Assembly: GCA_009780175.1 (NCBI GenBank)
Contig: WRAO01000001.1
Span: forward strand, 1-64,000
Source of the DNA: Oscillospiraceae bacterium
GTDB taxonomy: Bacteria; Bacillota; Clostridia; Oscillospirales; Oscillospiraceae
DNA length: 64,000 nucleotides
Direction of reading: 5' to 3'
The notes below the pieces were generated by a model. That model was given only the letters and a program-made list of their open reading frames with translations, was not told the DNA's origin and did no database searches. Positions 17,082-27,434 of this stretch are shown piece by piece. Within the stretch, counting starts at the first letter, position 1. Each line of letters opens with the position of its first letter. Position numbers and translations under genes: made by a program.

Positions 17082-17942
17082 ATGCCGTCCAAGAAGGCCA
17101 TTAAGCTCAGGAAAGCAAGCGTTGGCACGATCAAGCAGATCGTGAAAGCCATGAACATGGTCGCGGCGACGAAGTTGCAGCGGTCCAAAGCGCGGCTTGC
17201 CTCTGCCAGACCATTGTTTACTGAGGCGAAACGCATGATGGATGCGATCAGCCAATGCAATGATACCAGAGGACACCTCTTCTTCCGGGAACCGACGGGA
17301 ACCCGTGTTGCCTATGCCCTCATCACGAGCGACAGGGGTCTCTGCGGAAGCTATAATACCAACGTTTCGGCAGAGGCGCTCAAGCACATCGAAGAGGGTG
17401 GCCGCGAAGAATATATCTATGCCATTGGCACGCGGGGCCGTCTTTATTTTCAACGGCGCGGGAAGAACATTGTTGAGACTTATCCCGGCATGTCTGAAAC
17501 CGCGTTTTACGAGGATGCCAGAGCGGTTGCGCATACGCTGCTTGATCTCTATGTCACCGGGCAAGTCGATGAAGTCTATGTGGCTTATACGCGGTTTGAG
17601 TCTGTTTTGTCTCATGTGCCGCGGCTTGTGCGCCTCCTCCCTATCGGTCCGCTCGATGCGGATACGCCGGAGGCGACCGGCGATCAGGCGGTTCGATTTG
17701 AGCCGGAGATTGATACGGTGTTGGAATATGCAGTTCCCGCCTATCTGAGTGCGGTGCTCTACGGTGCCTTACAGGAGTCTGGCTGCTCCGAGCAAGCCGC
17801 CCGCATGCTCAGCATGGATGCCGCCACGAAGAGCGCCGGAAACATCATTGAAGACCTCAAGCGGGCTTATAACAGAAAACGTCAAGCGGGTATTACACAG
17901 GAAATCGCCGAGATCGTCGGCGGTGCGAATGTAACGAATTAG
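17082..17942 (+). CDS. atpG: F0F1 ATP synthase subunit gamma
   Basis: Central rotor shaft. The N-terminal helix (IKLRKASVGTIKQIVKAMNMVAATKL) and the C-terminal helix (MLSMDAATKSAGNIIEDLKRAYNRKRQAGITQEIAEIVGGA) form the coiled-coil axle, and ITSDRGLCGSYN is conserved. 286 residues. Its start follows atpA by 11 bp. Confidence 0.96.
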   Translation: MPSKKAIKLRKASVGTIKQIVKAMNMVAATKLQRSKARLASARPLFTEAKRMMDAISQCNDTRGHLFFREPTGTRVAYALITSDRGLCGSYNTNVSAEALKHIEEGGREEYIYAIGTRGRLYFQRRGKNIVETYPGMSETAFYEDARAVAHTLLDLYVTGQVDEVYVAYTRFESVLSHVPRLVRLLPIGPLDADTPEATGDQAVRFEPEIDTVLEYAVPAYLSAVLYGALQESGCSEQAARMLSMDAATKSAGNIIEDLKRAYNRKRQAGITQEIAEIVGGANVTN

Positions 17943-17964
17943 ACAGAGCGAGGAGTTGGTCTAG

Positions 17965-19356
<1,392 letters not shown>

Positions 19357-19365
19357 GTGAGCACC

Positions 19366-19815
19366 GTGGAAGAGAACAAGCTGGAGACGAAAAAGAAGGT
19401 CCTTTTGCGGGTCATCACACCTGCAGAGGTCAAGGTCGACCAAGAGGTTGATATGGTCATCATGCGCGCCACCACTGGCGACATGGGCGTTTTGCCAGGC
19501 CATGAACGTCAACTCTGCGTCCTGGCCGACGGGATTGTGCGCCTCTTGAACGGACGCCGGGAACGTCAAATTATCGTGTTTGGCGGGCTTGCAGAGGTCA
19601 CGGGTAGTTCGGTCACTATTCTCACAGACGAGGCCCACTGGCCCGGAGATATCGACAAAGACCGGACAGCAGAAGCGAAGGAGCATCTGGCGCGGAAGGT
19701 CCAAGAGCAAACGGATGACCGCGAATTGCTCCGCGATCAACTCCTGCTCAGCCGGATGATGATGAAACTAGATTTCAGTGCATCGCCGGTGGCGGATGAC
19801 TTCGATGACGAATAG
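19366..19815 (+). CDS. atpC: F0F1 ATP synthase subunit epsilon
   Basis: Regulatory subunit of the central stalk: N-terminal beta-sandwich (ITPAEVKVDQEVDMVIMRATTGDMGVLPGHER) and a C-terminal helical part. GTG 19366 is favoured because GGTGA lies 5 bases upstream; GTG 19357 abuts the atpD stop. About 149 residues, slightly long because of an acidic C-terminal tail. Last gene of the operon, followed by a terminator. Confidence 0.93.
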   Translation: MEENKLETKKKVLLRVITPAEVKVDQEVDMVIMRATTGDMGVLPGHERQLCVLADGIVRLLNGRRERQIIVFGGLAEVTGSSVTILTDEAHWPGDIDKDRTAEAKEHLARKVQEQTDDRELLRDQLLLSRMMMKLDFSASPVADDFDDE

Positions 19816-19821
19816 GAAGAA

Positions 19822-19850
19822 AGAGAGGGCTGGCAGCCCTCTCTTTTTGT
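19822..19850 (+). terminator. Terminator of the ATP synthase operon
   Basis: AGAGAGGGC (19822-19830), loop TGGCA, GCCCTCTCT (19836-19844), then TTTTT. It lies 7 bp after the atpC stop. Confidence 0.88.
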
Positions 19851-19876
19851 TTCCTTGTATGTTATTTACTGTTATT

Positions 19877-22018
19877 TTATGAGAACGGCACAATTTCCTT
19901 CCAGACCACAGCGCCAGCGACACCGCGACCTAGACGGTGATTATTAGCTGCGGCCAGAGTGGAGGGAAAATACCAGCCGGGCTCCGACACGTCGGGGAAG
20001 TCCCGGATGACCTGTGGATTGCGCAGGTAGAGCTCCGCAAGAGCGATCCGGCTGTCAATGCGGTCCAGTGTGCGGTTGACCGTTGTCGCGACCTCTGCTC
20101 GACTGATGTTGGCCAGGGGACGGAAATTGCCTTGATTGTCTCCTACCATCCAGCCGGTCCGAAAGGCGGTGTACACGTATTGCCGCGCCCAATCGTGGGT
20201 TTGATCCCAATCGGAAAATTGCGCAAAATTGCCGCTGAGCTGGTAAATAGCGTTGATCCGGGCTGTCATTGCGGCAAATTCTTGTCTGGTGATGGGGGCG
20301 TCGGGACGGAATGCGCGGACACCGTTCGCGTCCGGCGGATCTCCGGTGATAAGCCCAGCGTGATAGGCCCAGGCGACGTAGTAAAAGTACCAGTATCCGA
20401 GCTGTACATCGGCGAAGGTGTCAAATGTGCTCATCCCGGCGGGGAGCGCTTCGGGTGAGGTAAAGTCGGCAAGCTGGGTCCGTACCAGCACCGCCGCGAC
20501 CTCGGCCCTTGTGATGGCGGCATGCGGCCGGAAGTTGCCATGGTTGTCGCCGAACATGTAGGCGAGGTGGATTTCATATGTCTCCTGCACCAGCGGGGAC
20601 CCAGCATCGGACGAGAAATCGTCTGCCGGAGGAGGTGGTGGTGGCGGAAGAGGCGGGGGCGAAGTGGACACATAAAAACGCACCTCAAACGATTCTGAAA
20701 TACCGTTTGCAACGTTAGACACCGTCACCTCGGCAATATGGAACCCCGGCGAGAGGTCGATATCCGGCACCACAGTGAAACTGGCGGTTTGACCTGAATC
20801 TACGCTGGTGAGGGACGTCGCGCTCAGCAGAAAGGATGTTCCCGTCACTGTGATGGTCAGGTCCCCGGTCGACTCGGTGCCTGTGCTGGTCACGGTCACT
20901 TCGTGGGGCGACTGTGTGCCATAGCCCACTGGGGCTGGCGGGAATACATGGTCTGCCAAGGGGGCGATACTCCGCCGACTCTGCCACACCCAGGTGTCGG
21001 CCATTGTGGAGCCGTCAAAAGTTGCTATCAGTTGGGCGGACGTGAGGAGATGCGGTCCCGCGGGCGCATAAACGGTTCCGGATCCTACGTTTATCCAGAA
21101 ACCTGTGTGTGTCGTGTTTGGCACCGGGGGTAAGGCGGCGTTGCCCATAAAGCTAAACTCTTCTCCCAGCGTAAGTTGGCGCAGATTGGTTGCACCGACA
21201 AACATGTTGAACATGTTCGTTACCGCACTGGTATCCCAGCCGGATAGGTCAAGACGCGCAAGGTTGGTATTTTGAAACATCCTGTCCATGGTGGTCACAT
21301 TGCTGGTATCCCAACCGGACAGGTCGAGTTCTTCCAGGCTGCTTGTGCCGCTGAACATAAAGGCCATGTTGGTCACACTGCTGGTATCCCAGCTGGACAG
21401 AGCAAGCTCTTCTAGGCTGCTTGCGTTGAGAAACATGTTACCCATAGTCGTCACATTGCTGGTATCCCAACCGGACAGGTCGCCAATGCTTGCCAGGCTG
21501 TTTGTACCACGGAACATGTTTCCCATAGATGTCACATTGCCGGTATTCCAGCCAGACAGGTCAAGTTTCTCTAGGCTGCTTGCGTCCCGGAACATCGAAT
21601 ACATCGTTTCCACGTTGCTGACATCCCAGCCGGACAAATCCTCGATGCTCACCAAGCTGCTTGCGCCATTGAACGTGGCGTTCATATGGGTTACGCCGCT
21701 CGTATCGAGAAGCTCCAATCCTGTTATGGTTTGTACATTTGATAGCCCGTTGAATAGGCTCCGTAGTCGTTCGGCAGTAAACCCTGATCCATTAAACACA
21801 ATCTCTTCGATGTCATTGTTGTGATCGTCCCATGGGCTAATCAGAGCCCAATTCCAGTCAATATGTCCTGGGCTCACCACGAGCCGGCCATCGTCGTATA
21901 AACGCCATGGCGCGCCGCTTGTGCCGATTGTACCGTCAATCGGAAAGGCCGCCGCTTGCAGCGGTAGGAGTATGAGCAATAGGCAGCATGCCCAGAACAA
22001 ACTAAATCTCTTCTTCAT
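19877..22018 (-). CDS. BspA-like (DUF285) surface protein with SLH domains
   Basis: Secreted cell-surface protein. A signal peptide (about 1-25) precedes about seven copies of a 24-26-residue repeat of the form LSGWDTSNVTTM-x2-MF-x4-SL, the DUF285/BspA-type leucine-rich variant often linked to adhesion. A beta-rich domain, a proline run (about 455-470) and three SLH modules (GNFRPHAAITRAEVAAVL, RPDAPITRQEFAAMT, GNFRPLANISRAEVATTV) follow; SLH modules bind pyruvylated wall polymers. ATG 22018 is chosen because MKKRFSLFWACCLLLILL begins the signal peptide. It is a lone leftward gene with its own promoter and sits tail-to-tail with atpC. Ligand unknown. Confidence 0.88.
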   Translation of the reverse strand: MKKRFSLFWACCLLLILLPLQAAAFPIDGTIGTSGAPWRLYDDGRLVVSPGHIDWNWALISPWDDHNNDIEEIVFNGSGFTAERLRSLFNGLSNVQTITGLELLDTSGVTHMNATFNGASSLVSIEDLSGWDVSNVETMYSMFRDASSLEKLDLSGWNTGNVTSMGNMFRGTNSLASIGDLSGWDTSNVTTMGNMFLNASSLEELALSSWDTSSVTNMAFMFSGTSSLEELDLSGWDTSNVTTMDRMFQNTNLARLDLSGWDTSAVTNMFNMFVGATNLRQLTLGEEFSFMGNAALPPVPNTTHTGFWINVGSGTVYAPAGPHLLTSAQLIATFDGSTMADTWVWQSRRSIAPLADHVFPPAPVGYGTQSPHEVTVTSTGTESTGDLTITVTGTSFLLSATSLTSVDSGQTASFTVVPDIDLSPGFHIAEVTVSNVANGISESFEVRFYVSTSPPPLPPPPPPPADDFSSDAGSPLVQETYEIHLAYMFGDNHGNFRPHAAITRAEVAAVLVRTQLADFTSPEALPAGMSTFDTFADVQLGYWYFYYVAWAYHAGLITGDPPDANGVRAFRPDAPITRQEFAAMTARINAIYQLSGNFAQFSDWDQTHDWARQYVYTAFRTGWMVGDNQGNFRPLANISRAEVATTVNRTLDRIDSRIALAELYLRNPQVIRDFPDVSEPGWYFPSTLAAANNHRLGRGVAGAVVWKEIVPFS

Positions 22019-22070
22019 TGCCCTTCCCTTTCTTTTGTCGCTCGCTTCACTTATTACTGCGCAATTTATA

Positions 22071-22117
22071 TTTACACTCATAATGTAAATTATATCAGTA
22101 ATATGTTAACCAGTCAA
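22071..22117 (-). promoter_or_regulatory. Promoter and inverted repeat upstream of surface protein
   Basis: On the minus strand TTGACT (22117-22112) and TATAAT (22094-22089) have a 17-bp spacer. Directly downstream, TTTACA and TGTAAA (22071-22089) form an inverted repeat over the expected start site, a plausible repressor site. Confidence 0.72.
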
Positions 22118-22135
22118 TAGAATCGCGCCTATAAA

Positions 22136-22164
22136 TTGCCTTGTAGTGAAATTCGTGGTATACT
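22136..22164 (+). promoter_or_regulatory. Promoter of folC
   Basis: TTGCCT (22136-22141) and TATACT (22159-22164) with a 17-bp spacer, about 37 bp before the folC start. Confidence 0.72.
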
Positions 22165-22200
22165 AAAGGGATCGTACTTCCGGCCACAAGGAGACATCTT

Positions 22201-23490
22201 ATGTCAAAGGCTTCTATCGAATATATTAATAGCTTCTCTTGGCTTGGCAGCCGTTTGGGACTTGACCGGATTCGGGAGCTTATGCGGCGTCTTGGGGATC
22301 CGCAGGAGAAGCTTTCGTTTGTCCACTTGGCGGGGACAAACGGGAAAGGGTCTACCGCTTGCTTTTTGGCCTCTGTGTTACAGGCGGCGGGATATCGGAC
22401 GGGGCTGGATACCTCGCCCTATATTCACACCTTCCATGAGCGGATGCAGATCAATGGTGTGCCGATTTCGGACGAGGCGTTGGATCGAATTGTGGACCGC
22501 GTTCGGGTTGAGGCGGATGCTATGGAGGACCACCCTACTACGTTTGAGCTCGTCACCGCGGTGGCGTTTTGTTGGTTTTTGGAGATGGAATGCGATATCG
22601 TCGTGCTGGAGACTGGCATGGGCGGGGGGCTTGATGCGACGAACGTGATCTCCTCCCCTGCTCTGACGGTGATTACGCCGATCGACATGGATCATATGGA
22701 ATATCTGGGCGATACGATTGCGAAGATTGCGAGCGCGAAGGCGGGGATTATTAAGCCGCGCTGTCCAGTGGTTTCGGCTTGTCAACAGCCGGAAGCGGCT
22801 GCGGTTTTGGCTGAGGTTGCGGCTGAGAAAGAGTCTCCGCTGACGGTGGTGGATTTGAGCCAGCTCTCCCCTGGGCCATTTTCGCTCCATGGGCAGCGAT
22901 TTGCTTTTAGTGGGCTCTCTGACCTTTCCATCCGGCTCCTGGGGCGGTATCAGATGGAGAATGCGGCGCTGGTCATCACCGCGTTGGACGTGCTTGCTGG
23001 CCGGGGCTTTCCGGTGTCGGAGGATGCGATTCGCACGGGGCTCGCGCAGGCGCTTTGGCCGGGGCGGTTTGAGCTGGTTGCTACGGAGCCGGCCGTCATT
23101 GTAGATGGCGGGCATAATGCACAGGGTGCGCGGGCGTTGGCGGATAATCTCGTTCGTTATTTTCCCGGTCAGCGGCTTATATTTGTTATGGGGCTTTTGG
23201 CGGATAAGGATTTGGAGGCCATTGCTGTGCCTATTTTGCCATTGGCGGAGCGGTTTTTCACCTTTGCGCCTAATTCTCCGCGGGCGATGGAGGCTGGGGA
23301 TTTGGCGGCTTATCTTGCTGAGCGAGGGGCGTTGGCTGAGGCTGTTGATGGTGGGGCGGCCCCCGCTTTGGAGCGTGCCAGAGAGGCCGCGGGGCCGGAT
23401 GGGGTGGTTTGTTATTTTGGGTCGCTTTATAGTGTGAGTGAGGCGCGGGGGGCGTTTGGGTTGGGGCATGGCGTGGCGCTGGGAGGGTGA
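22201..23490 (+). CDS. folC: Folylpolyglutamate synthase / dihydrofolate synthase
   Basis: Mur-ligase-like enzyme adding glutamate to folates (and possibly to dihydropteroate). The P-loop HLAGTNGKGSTACFL (42-56), SPYIHTFHERMQING, the METGMGGGLDATNV block and IVDGGHNAQGA in the C-terminal domain match FolC. AAGGAG precedes the ATG. 429 residues, normal. The stop overlaps the next gene. Confidence 0.95.
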   Translation: MSKASIEYINSFSWLGSRLGLDRIRELMRRLGDPQEKLSFVHLAGTNGKGSTACFLASVLQAAGYRTGLDTSPYIHTFHERMQINGVPISDEALDRIVDRVRVEADAMEDHPTTFELVTAVAFCWFLEMECDIVVLETGMGGGLDATNVISSPALTVITPIDMDHMEYLGDTIAKIASAKAGIIKPRCPVVSACQQPEAAAVLAEVAAEKESPLTVVDLSQLSPGPFSLHGQRFAFSGLSDLSIRLLGRYQMENAALVITALDVLAGRGFPVSEDAIRTGLAQALWPGRFELVATEPAVIVDGGHNAQGARALADNLVRYFPGQRLIFVMGLLADKDLEAIAVPILPLAERFFTFAPNSPRAMEAGDLAAYLAERGALAEAVDGGAAPALERAREAAGPDGVVCYFGSLYSVSEARGAFGLGHGVALGG

Positions 23491-24074
23491 TGGGTTTGGA
23501 TTGGAGTGCGGTTGGGCAGATTGTGTTGACTTCTATCGTGAGTTCTGGTGTTGTTGGGGCGATATTGGTTTTTGCTGGGAATCGAAAGCTTGAACGTTTG
23601 AAGAGCCAACTAGAGAGAAAAAATTATGTTAGTAAGGCTCGATTTGATTTGGAGATTGAAGTGTACCGGGAATTGTCGGAAGCAATGCTTCAAATGGTGT
23701 TTGAAAATAGCAATCTGTTCCCTCCCGACCTTACTTTTCCCCCGGCGGACGAAGCGGAGCGACGTGAATATTACACAATACAGTATCAAGAAGCAACCAG
23801 CAGGTTTAACCAAGCAAATCAAACACTTTTGCGCAATGCCCCTTTTATGCCAGAGGATATTTATCAGATGTTTCGTAATATAAAGAATTTATGCGGACAA
23901 CAACTATCGAACTATCGATTGTATGGCCCTCTAGCAATGGAGAACAGACGTTATTCTGAAATAAAAGCAAATGAATGTTTTGACAAAACACGTCAAATAG
24001 ATCAAGATATGACCGCGCTAATGAATCATTTAAGAACACATATCGCAAGCCTCGATACCCTCGATCAAACATAA
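23490..24074 (+). CDS. Hypothetical protein, one N-terminal membrane helix and coiled coil
   Basis: About 194 residues, no family recognised. One hydrophobic helix (about 8-30) is followed by a basic and then helical region (KLERLKSQLERKNYVSKARFDLEIEVYREL), predicted to be a membrane-tethered helical bundle. The start overlaps the folC stop (TGATG). The 3' two thirds are clearly more AT-rich than folC and the uracil-DNA glycosylase on either side, which suggests an acquired insert within an otherwise house-keeping operon. Similar tethered helical proteins occur in phage and defence settings, but nothing here proves that. Confidence 0.7.
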   Translation: MGLDWSAVGQIVLTSIVSSGVVGAILVFAGNRKLERLKSQLERKNYVSKARFDLEIEVYRELSEAMLQMVFENSNLFPPDLTFPPADEAERREYYTIQYQEATSRFNQANQTLLRNAPFMPEDIYQMFRNIKNLCGQQLSNYRLYGPLAMENRRYSEIKANECFDKTRQIDQDMTALMNHLRTHIASLDTLDQT

Positions 24075-24091
24075 AAAGGACGGGCCATTAT

Positions 24092-24655
24092 ATGAATTGG
24101 GATACACTTTACGATGCCTGCATGTCTTGCAAACAATGTCGCCTATCCGAGACGCGGACGAATGTTGTGTTTGGCGTAGGCCGGCGGGATGCGGAGGTTG
24201 TGTTTATTGGCGAGGGGCCGGGGCAGCAGGAGGATTTGCAGGGCGAGCCTTTTGTGGGGCGGTCTGGGCAATTGCTGGACGATATGATGGCGATGATTGA
24301 TCTCAATCGGGAAAATACCTTTATTGCCAATATCGTTAAGTGCCGTCCGCCGGGCAATCGGGATCCGCTGCCGGCGGAGCAGACGGCTTGCAGTCCTTGG
24401 CTGGATCAGCAGTTGAAGTTGATTAAGCCGAAGATCATTGTCTGCCTTGGGCGGGTTTCGGCGATGTATATGATACGACCGGATTTTAAGATTACGAAGG
24501 ATCATGGGCAGTGGTTTATGCATGAGGGGGTTCACATGATGGCTCTATATCACCCTGCGGCCCTGTTGCGGGATCCGGCGCGGCGTCCGGAGACATTTGT
24601 GGATTTGAAGACGCTTCAGGCGAAAATCCGGGAAATTTGCACTTCTACTTACTAA
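24092..24655 (+). CDS. Uracil-DNA glycosylase, family 4 (Fe-S)
   Basis: Excises uracil from DNA in base-excision repair. GEGPGQQEDLQGEPFVGRSGQLL (40-62) holds the catalytic motif, NIVKCRPPGNRDP is family-specific, and HPAALLRDP is the second active-site motif. Cys13, Cys16, Cys84 and Cys100 are spaced as the [4Fe-4S] ligands of family 4 enzymes. 187 residues. It starts 17 bp after the preceding orphan. Confidence 0.93.
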   Translation: MNWDTLYDACMSCKQCRLSETRTNVVFGVGRRDAEVVFIGEGPGQQEDLQGEPFVGRSGQLLDDMMAMIDLNRENTFIANIVKCRPPGNRDPLPAEQTACSPWLDQQLKLIKPKIIVCLGRVSAMYMIRPDFKITKDHGQWFMHEGVHMMALYHPAALLRDPARRPETFVDLKTLQAKIREICTSTY

Positions 24656-24703
24656 GGTGCGCACACTGTGCGCCTCTACCATGATGAAAGAGGCTACATC
24701 TTT

Positions 24704-25651
24704 ATGCAATTTCTCTGTTGCTGCAGAACACAGCAAATCGAAACCATCCACTTCCATCCTGTCACTTTAGAGGACAAGCGCTGGGTCGATCGCATTCTTC
24801 GGCTGGAAGATTCCAGGAGCACGGACTTTTGTTTTACCAGCATTCTCGTCTGGAACGATACCTATCACCAGCAACTCGCCGCGTTTGGAGACAGGCTCCT
24901 GTATAAGCTCTTCTATCATGGCGCGCCTTTTTATGGCTTCCCGGTCGGTCGGGGGCCGCTTCGGCCTGTTATTTGCGCGCTTTATTGCGACGCGGAGACG
25001 GATGGCGTCCCGCTCAAGATTTCGGGGATCACGGCGCAGAACTATCAGGCGCTGGAAGAGGAGTTTCCTGGGCAGTTTGAGTTCACGGCGGATACCTTTG
25101 CTTTTGACTATGTGTACGAGGCGGAGAGCCTCGCCACTCTCGCGGGGAAAAAGCTCTCGGCCAAGCGGAACCATATCAACCGTTTTATTGAAAATAACCC
25201 CGACTGGGCTTTTGAGCCGATTCGTATGGAGACTTTGCTCGAATGCGTTTTTATGACAAGGGAGTGGGCGCGGCACCATCAGAAGGACGAGACTTTCGCC
25301 GCTGAACTCCTCGCGCTGGACATCGCCTTTGCCAATTACGATGCACTCAGGTTGGAGGGCGGCCTGATTCGGTCTGGGGGTAAGGTTGTCGCCTTTGCCA
25401 TCGGAGAGCCGATTAATTCAGACACTTATATCGTCCATTTTGAAAAGGCTTTTTCTGATATTCAGGGGGCCTATCCTATGATTAACCGGGAATTTGCCCG
25501 GTGGATTTGCGCGACGCATCCGCATATTCGCTACATCAATCGGGAAGATGATCTGGGGATCGAGAGTTTGCAGAGGGCGAAGCGCAGCTATTATCCGGTG
25601 TTTATGGTGGAGAAATATTCCGCCGTTTGGAAAGGTGCGGAGCCCCTATGA
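24704..25651 (+). CDS. DUF2156 (phosphatidylglycerol lysyltransferase C-terminal-like) protein
   Basis: About 315 residues made of two GNAT-like halves, the fold of the MprF/LPG synthase C-terminal domain and FemX-type transferases. Visible blocks are DFCFTSILVWNDTY near the start, KLSAKRNHINRF in the middle and INREDDLGIESLQRAKRSYYP near the end, all typical of DUF2156. The membrane flippase domain of MprF is absent. It may be an aminoacyl-tRNA-dependent transferase, but the substrate is unknown. Start ATG 24704 (AGAGG upstream) or GTG 24668. It overlaps the next GNAT gene by ATGA; such pairs are recurrent in Clostridia. Confidence 0.8.
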   Translation: MQFLCCCRTQQIETIHFHPVTLEDKRWVDRILRLEDSRSTDFCFTSILVWNDTYHQQLAAFGDRLLYKLFYHGAPFYGFPVGRGPLRPVICALYCDAETDGVPLKISGITAQNYQALEEEFPGQFEFTADTFAFDYVYEAESLATLAGKKLSAKRNHINRFIENNPDWAFEPIRMETLLECVFMTREWARHHQKDETFAAELLALDIAFANYDALRLEGGLIRSGGKVVAFAIGEPINSDTYIVHFEKAFSDIQGAYPMINREFARWICATHPHIRYINREDDLGIESLQRAKRSYYPVFMVEKYSAVWKGAEPL

Positions 25652-26505
25652 TCCGTTTGTCTCTTCCCGGCGACGAGGCCGCTTTGCAGCTTCTTTGGCA
25701 GGTGGCTTTTGGCGACCCTCCTGCGGTCACGGATGCATTTTTCTCTGAACTCTATCGTCCTGGAGACGCCGTTGTATGGGTGGAGGGTGCGCATATTGCC
25801 TCGGCGATTTATCTCCTCGATGCGGGTACACTGCCGCACGGCGCGGGCAACCGGAAACGATCTCCCTTCCGGGTATCGTATTCTTATGCGCTTGCCACCC
25901 TGCCGGACCATCGCGGCCGGGGGCTGGGCGCGTTGGTGACGCAGGCCGCCATAGCACGCAGTGCGGAACTGGGGTTTGATTGTAATTTGATCTGTCCGGC
26001 AGAGGTGGGGCTCTTTTCTTATTATACGCGTCTCGGTTATCGAGCGGCGTTTTCCATTGTCGAGGGAGAAGTTTTCCGTCCGGAACGTGATTATTGTGCA
26101 GACATTTTCAATATTATGTTAACCAATGTTTCTGATTATATCCGCCTCCGCAAGTCCCTCCTGCCTGATTCTGCCACAGTCTACTCGGAACTCTTCATGC
26201 AATATGTCGCGCAGAACTGCGTGGCGTCCGGCGGTGGGCTGTATCGCTTGGAATTAGAGGGTCAAGTCGGATGCGCCGCTGTGATGCAGCGGGAGAATCA
26301 GCTTTTCATCGCAGAACTCTTACCTGCCGCTCTGGCTGAGGCTTTTGCGCCGCCTTTGCTCTCTCGTCTGGATGCGGAAACCGCCATATTCCGCACCACT
26401 CCAAGCGACAGGCCGCTCTCCCCTTCTCTCCGCTGCCGTCCTTTCGTTTTGGCGGCCGGATCATTGCTCGCGCAAGAGGGGTATTTTCCTTTTGTATTAG
26501 ACTGA
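25648..26505 (+). CDS. GNAT family N-acetyltransferase (Eis-like N-domain)
   Basis: A 285-residue acetyltransferase. The acetyl-CoA loop is visible as LATLPDHRGRGLGALVTQAA (R-G-R-G-L-G), followed by NLICPAEVGLFSYYTRLGYR. The C-terminal half resembles the second domain of Eis-type enzymes but is shorter. Start ATG 25648 overlaps the DUF2156 stop (ATGA), so co-translation and a related job are likely. A strong hairpin terminator follows after 140 bp of AT-rich non-coding DNA. Confidence 0.8.
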   Translation: MIRLSLPGDEAALQLLWQVAFGDPPAVTDAFFSELYRPGDAVVWVEGAHIASAIYLLDAGTLPHGAGNRKRSPFRVSYSYALATLPDHRGRGLGALVTQAAIARSAELGFDCNLICPAEVGLFSYYTRLGYRAAFSIVEGEVFRPERDYCADIFNIMLTNVSDYIRLRKSLLPDSATVYSELFMQYVAQNCVASGGGLYRLELEGQVGCAAVMQRENQLFIAELLPAALAEAFAPPLLSRLDAETAIFRTTPSDRPLSPSLRCRPFVLAAGSLLAQEGYFPFVLD

Positions 26506-26648
26506 CTCTTGTTATGTTAACTAAATAACTTCAAAACTTAATACTTTTGAAATATTTTTACTCTTCTTTCGTAATATTCTCCTGGTAAGATATGTAGCAT
26601 AGGTAGATTCTCTTATCATTTTCATTTTTTCATTTTTCCTCTCATCAT

Positions 26649-26697
26649 AGTCAATCGGCGGGAACCTTGAGGTTCCCGCCGATTGACTGTTTTGTTT
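26649..26697 (+). terminator. Strong terminator hairpin
   Basis: Perfect 19-bp arms (26649-26667 and 26670-26688) with almost no spacer, followed by GTTTTGTTT on the + strand. It ends the rightward folC-to-GNAT run and abuts the leftward CPBP gene stop. Confidence 0.8.
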
Positions 26698-27433
26698 AGA
26701 AAATGATGCCGAATGAGATCAGTGCTAGATTCACAGAGAAGTGTATGATGGTTGGCGCTAAAAATCCTTTGCTCTTTATAGCAATCCCACCCATGTAGAA
26801 TCCCCCGATGGCGAACAGCAAGCAGACCCAAATGGAAAATCCCAATGATAGGTGGTATAGTCCGAATGCAATCGAAGAGACGATCAGCCCTTGTTTCTCG
26901 CCGATGTAGTCGACCATCCGTCCGAGGAGGAACCCCCGCCATATTAGCCCTTCCAGAATGGGGTTAATGATAGCAAAGACAAGGGCATAGGGCATGAATG
27001 CAAAGAAATTGCCAAACAAGAATGCTGGGACAATCCACAAAGCACAGGTGATTAATACAAAACGCCAGACGCGCTCCTCCGCTCCCCACCAAATCAAAGG
27101 AGCTTTCAGCGTTTCTTTCATGCTTCCTGCTTGCAAATACCTTGTGCCCGGTTGAATACGCGCCCAAGTTGCGAATAGAGCGATGTATCCGATCAGACCG
27201 AAGCGATTCAGCACGATCGCTAAGGGCTCATTTGATATCGTTGCGCTTATATATTGCGCTGTCATAAACCAAAGCAAATAACCAAATATCGTGAGCCCAA
27301 ACAGAAGCAATACTCGGAATCGTTCCGTTAAGCCGAACGCAAAGAAGATGGCTCCGAGCGTTAGTGCATACTCCACGGACAGTAATTGCGCAGCAATTAC
27401 CACCAGTGGAAAACCCCACAAGACTATTTTCAC
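26696..27433 (-). CDS. CPBP family intramembrane protein
   Basis: Eight-helix Abi/CPBP-type protein (245 residues), a family of Rce1-like intramembrane proteases and self-immunity proteins. The first motif reads ILEGLIWRGFL, so the usual EE-x3-R has Gly at the second Glu position; the second (FGLYHLSLGF) and third (IIHFSVNLA) motifs keep their His and Asn. Activity is therefore uncertain. GTG 27433 starts 1 bp after the pcrA stop, so it is the downstream gene of pcrA. Its natural substrate is unknown. Confidence 0.82.
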   Translation of the reverse strand: MKIVLWGFPLVVIAAQLLSVEYALTLGAIFFAFGLTERFRVLLLFGLTIFGYLLWFMTAQYISATISNEPLAIVLNRFGLIGYIALFATWARIQPGTRYLQAGSMKETLKAPLIWWGAEERVWRFVLITCALWIVPAFLFGNFFAFMPYALVFAIINPILEGLIWRGFLLGRMVDYIGEKQGLIVSSIAFGLYHLSLGFSIWVCLLFAIGGFYMGGIAIKSKGFLAPTIIHFSVNLALISFGIIF

Positions 27434-27434
27434 G

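Noticed and set aside
21190..21720. Regular about 72-bp DNA repeats resembling an array
   Set aside because: They are the coding repeats of the BspA-like domain, in frame and degenerate, not CRISPR.
22378..23469. 363-residue leftward ORF
   Set aside because: Antisense to folC, rich in Arg/Pro/His as expected of a shadow frame.
23490..26505. A defence island
   Set aside because: Only one AT-rich orphan is present; the flanking genes are housekeeping or acetyltransferase-type, with no nuclease, Toll/STAND or restriction motifs.
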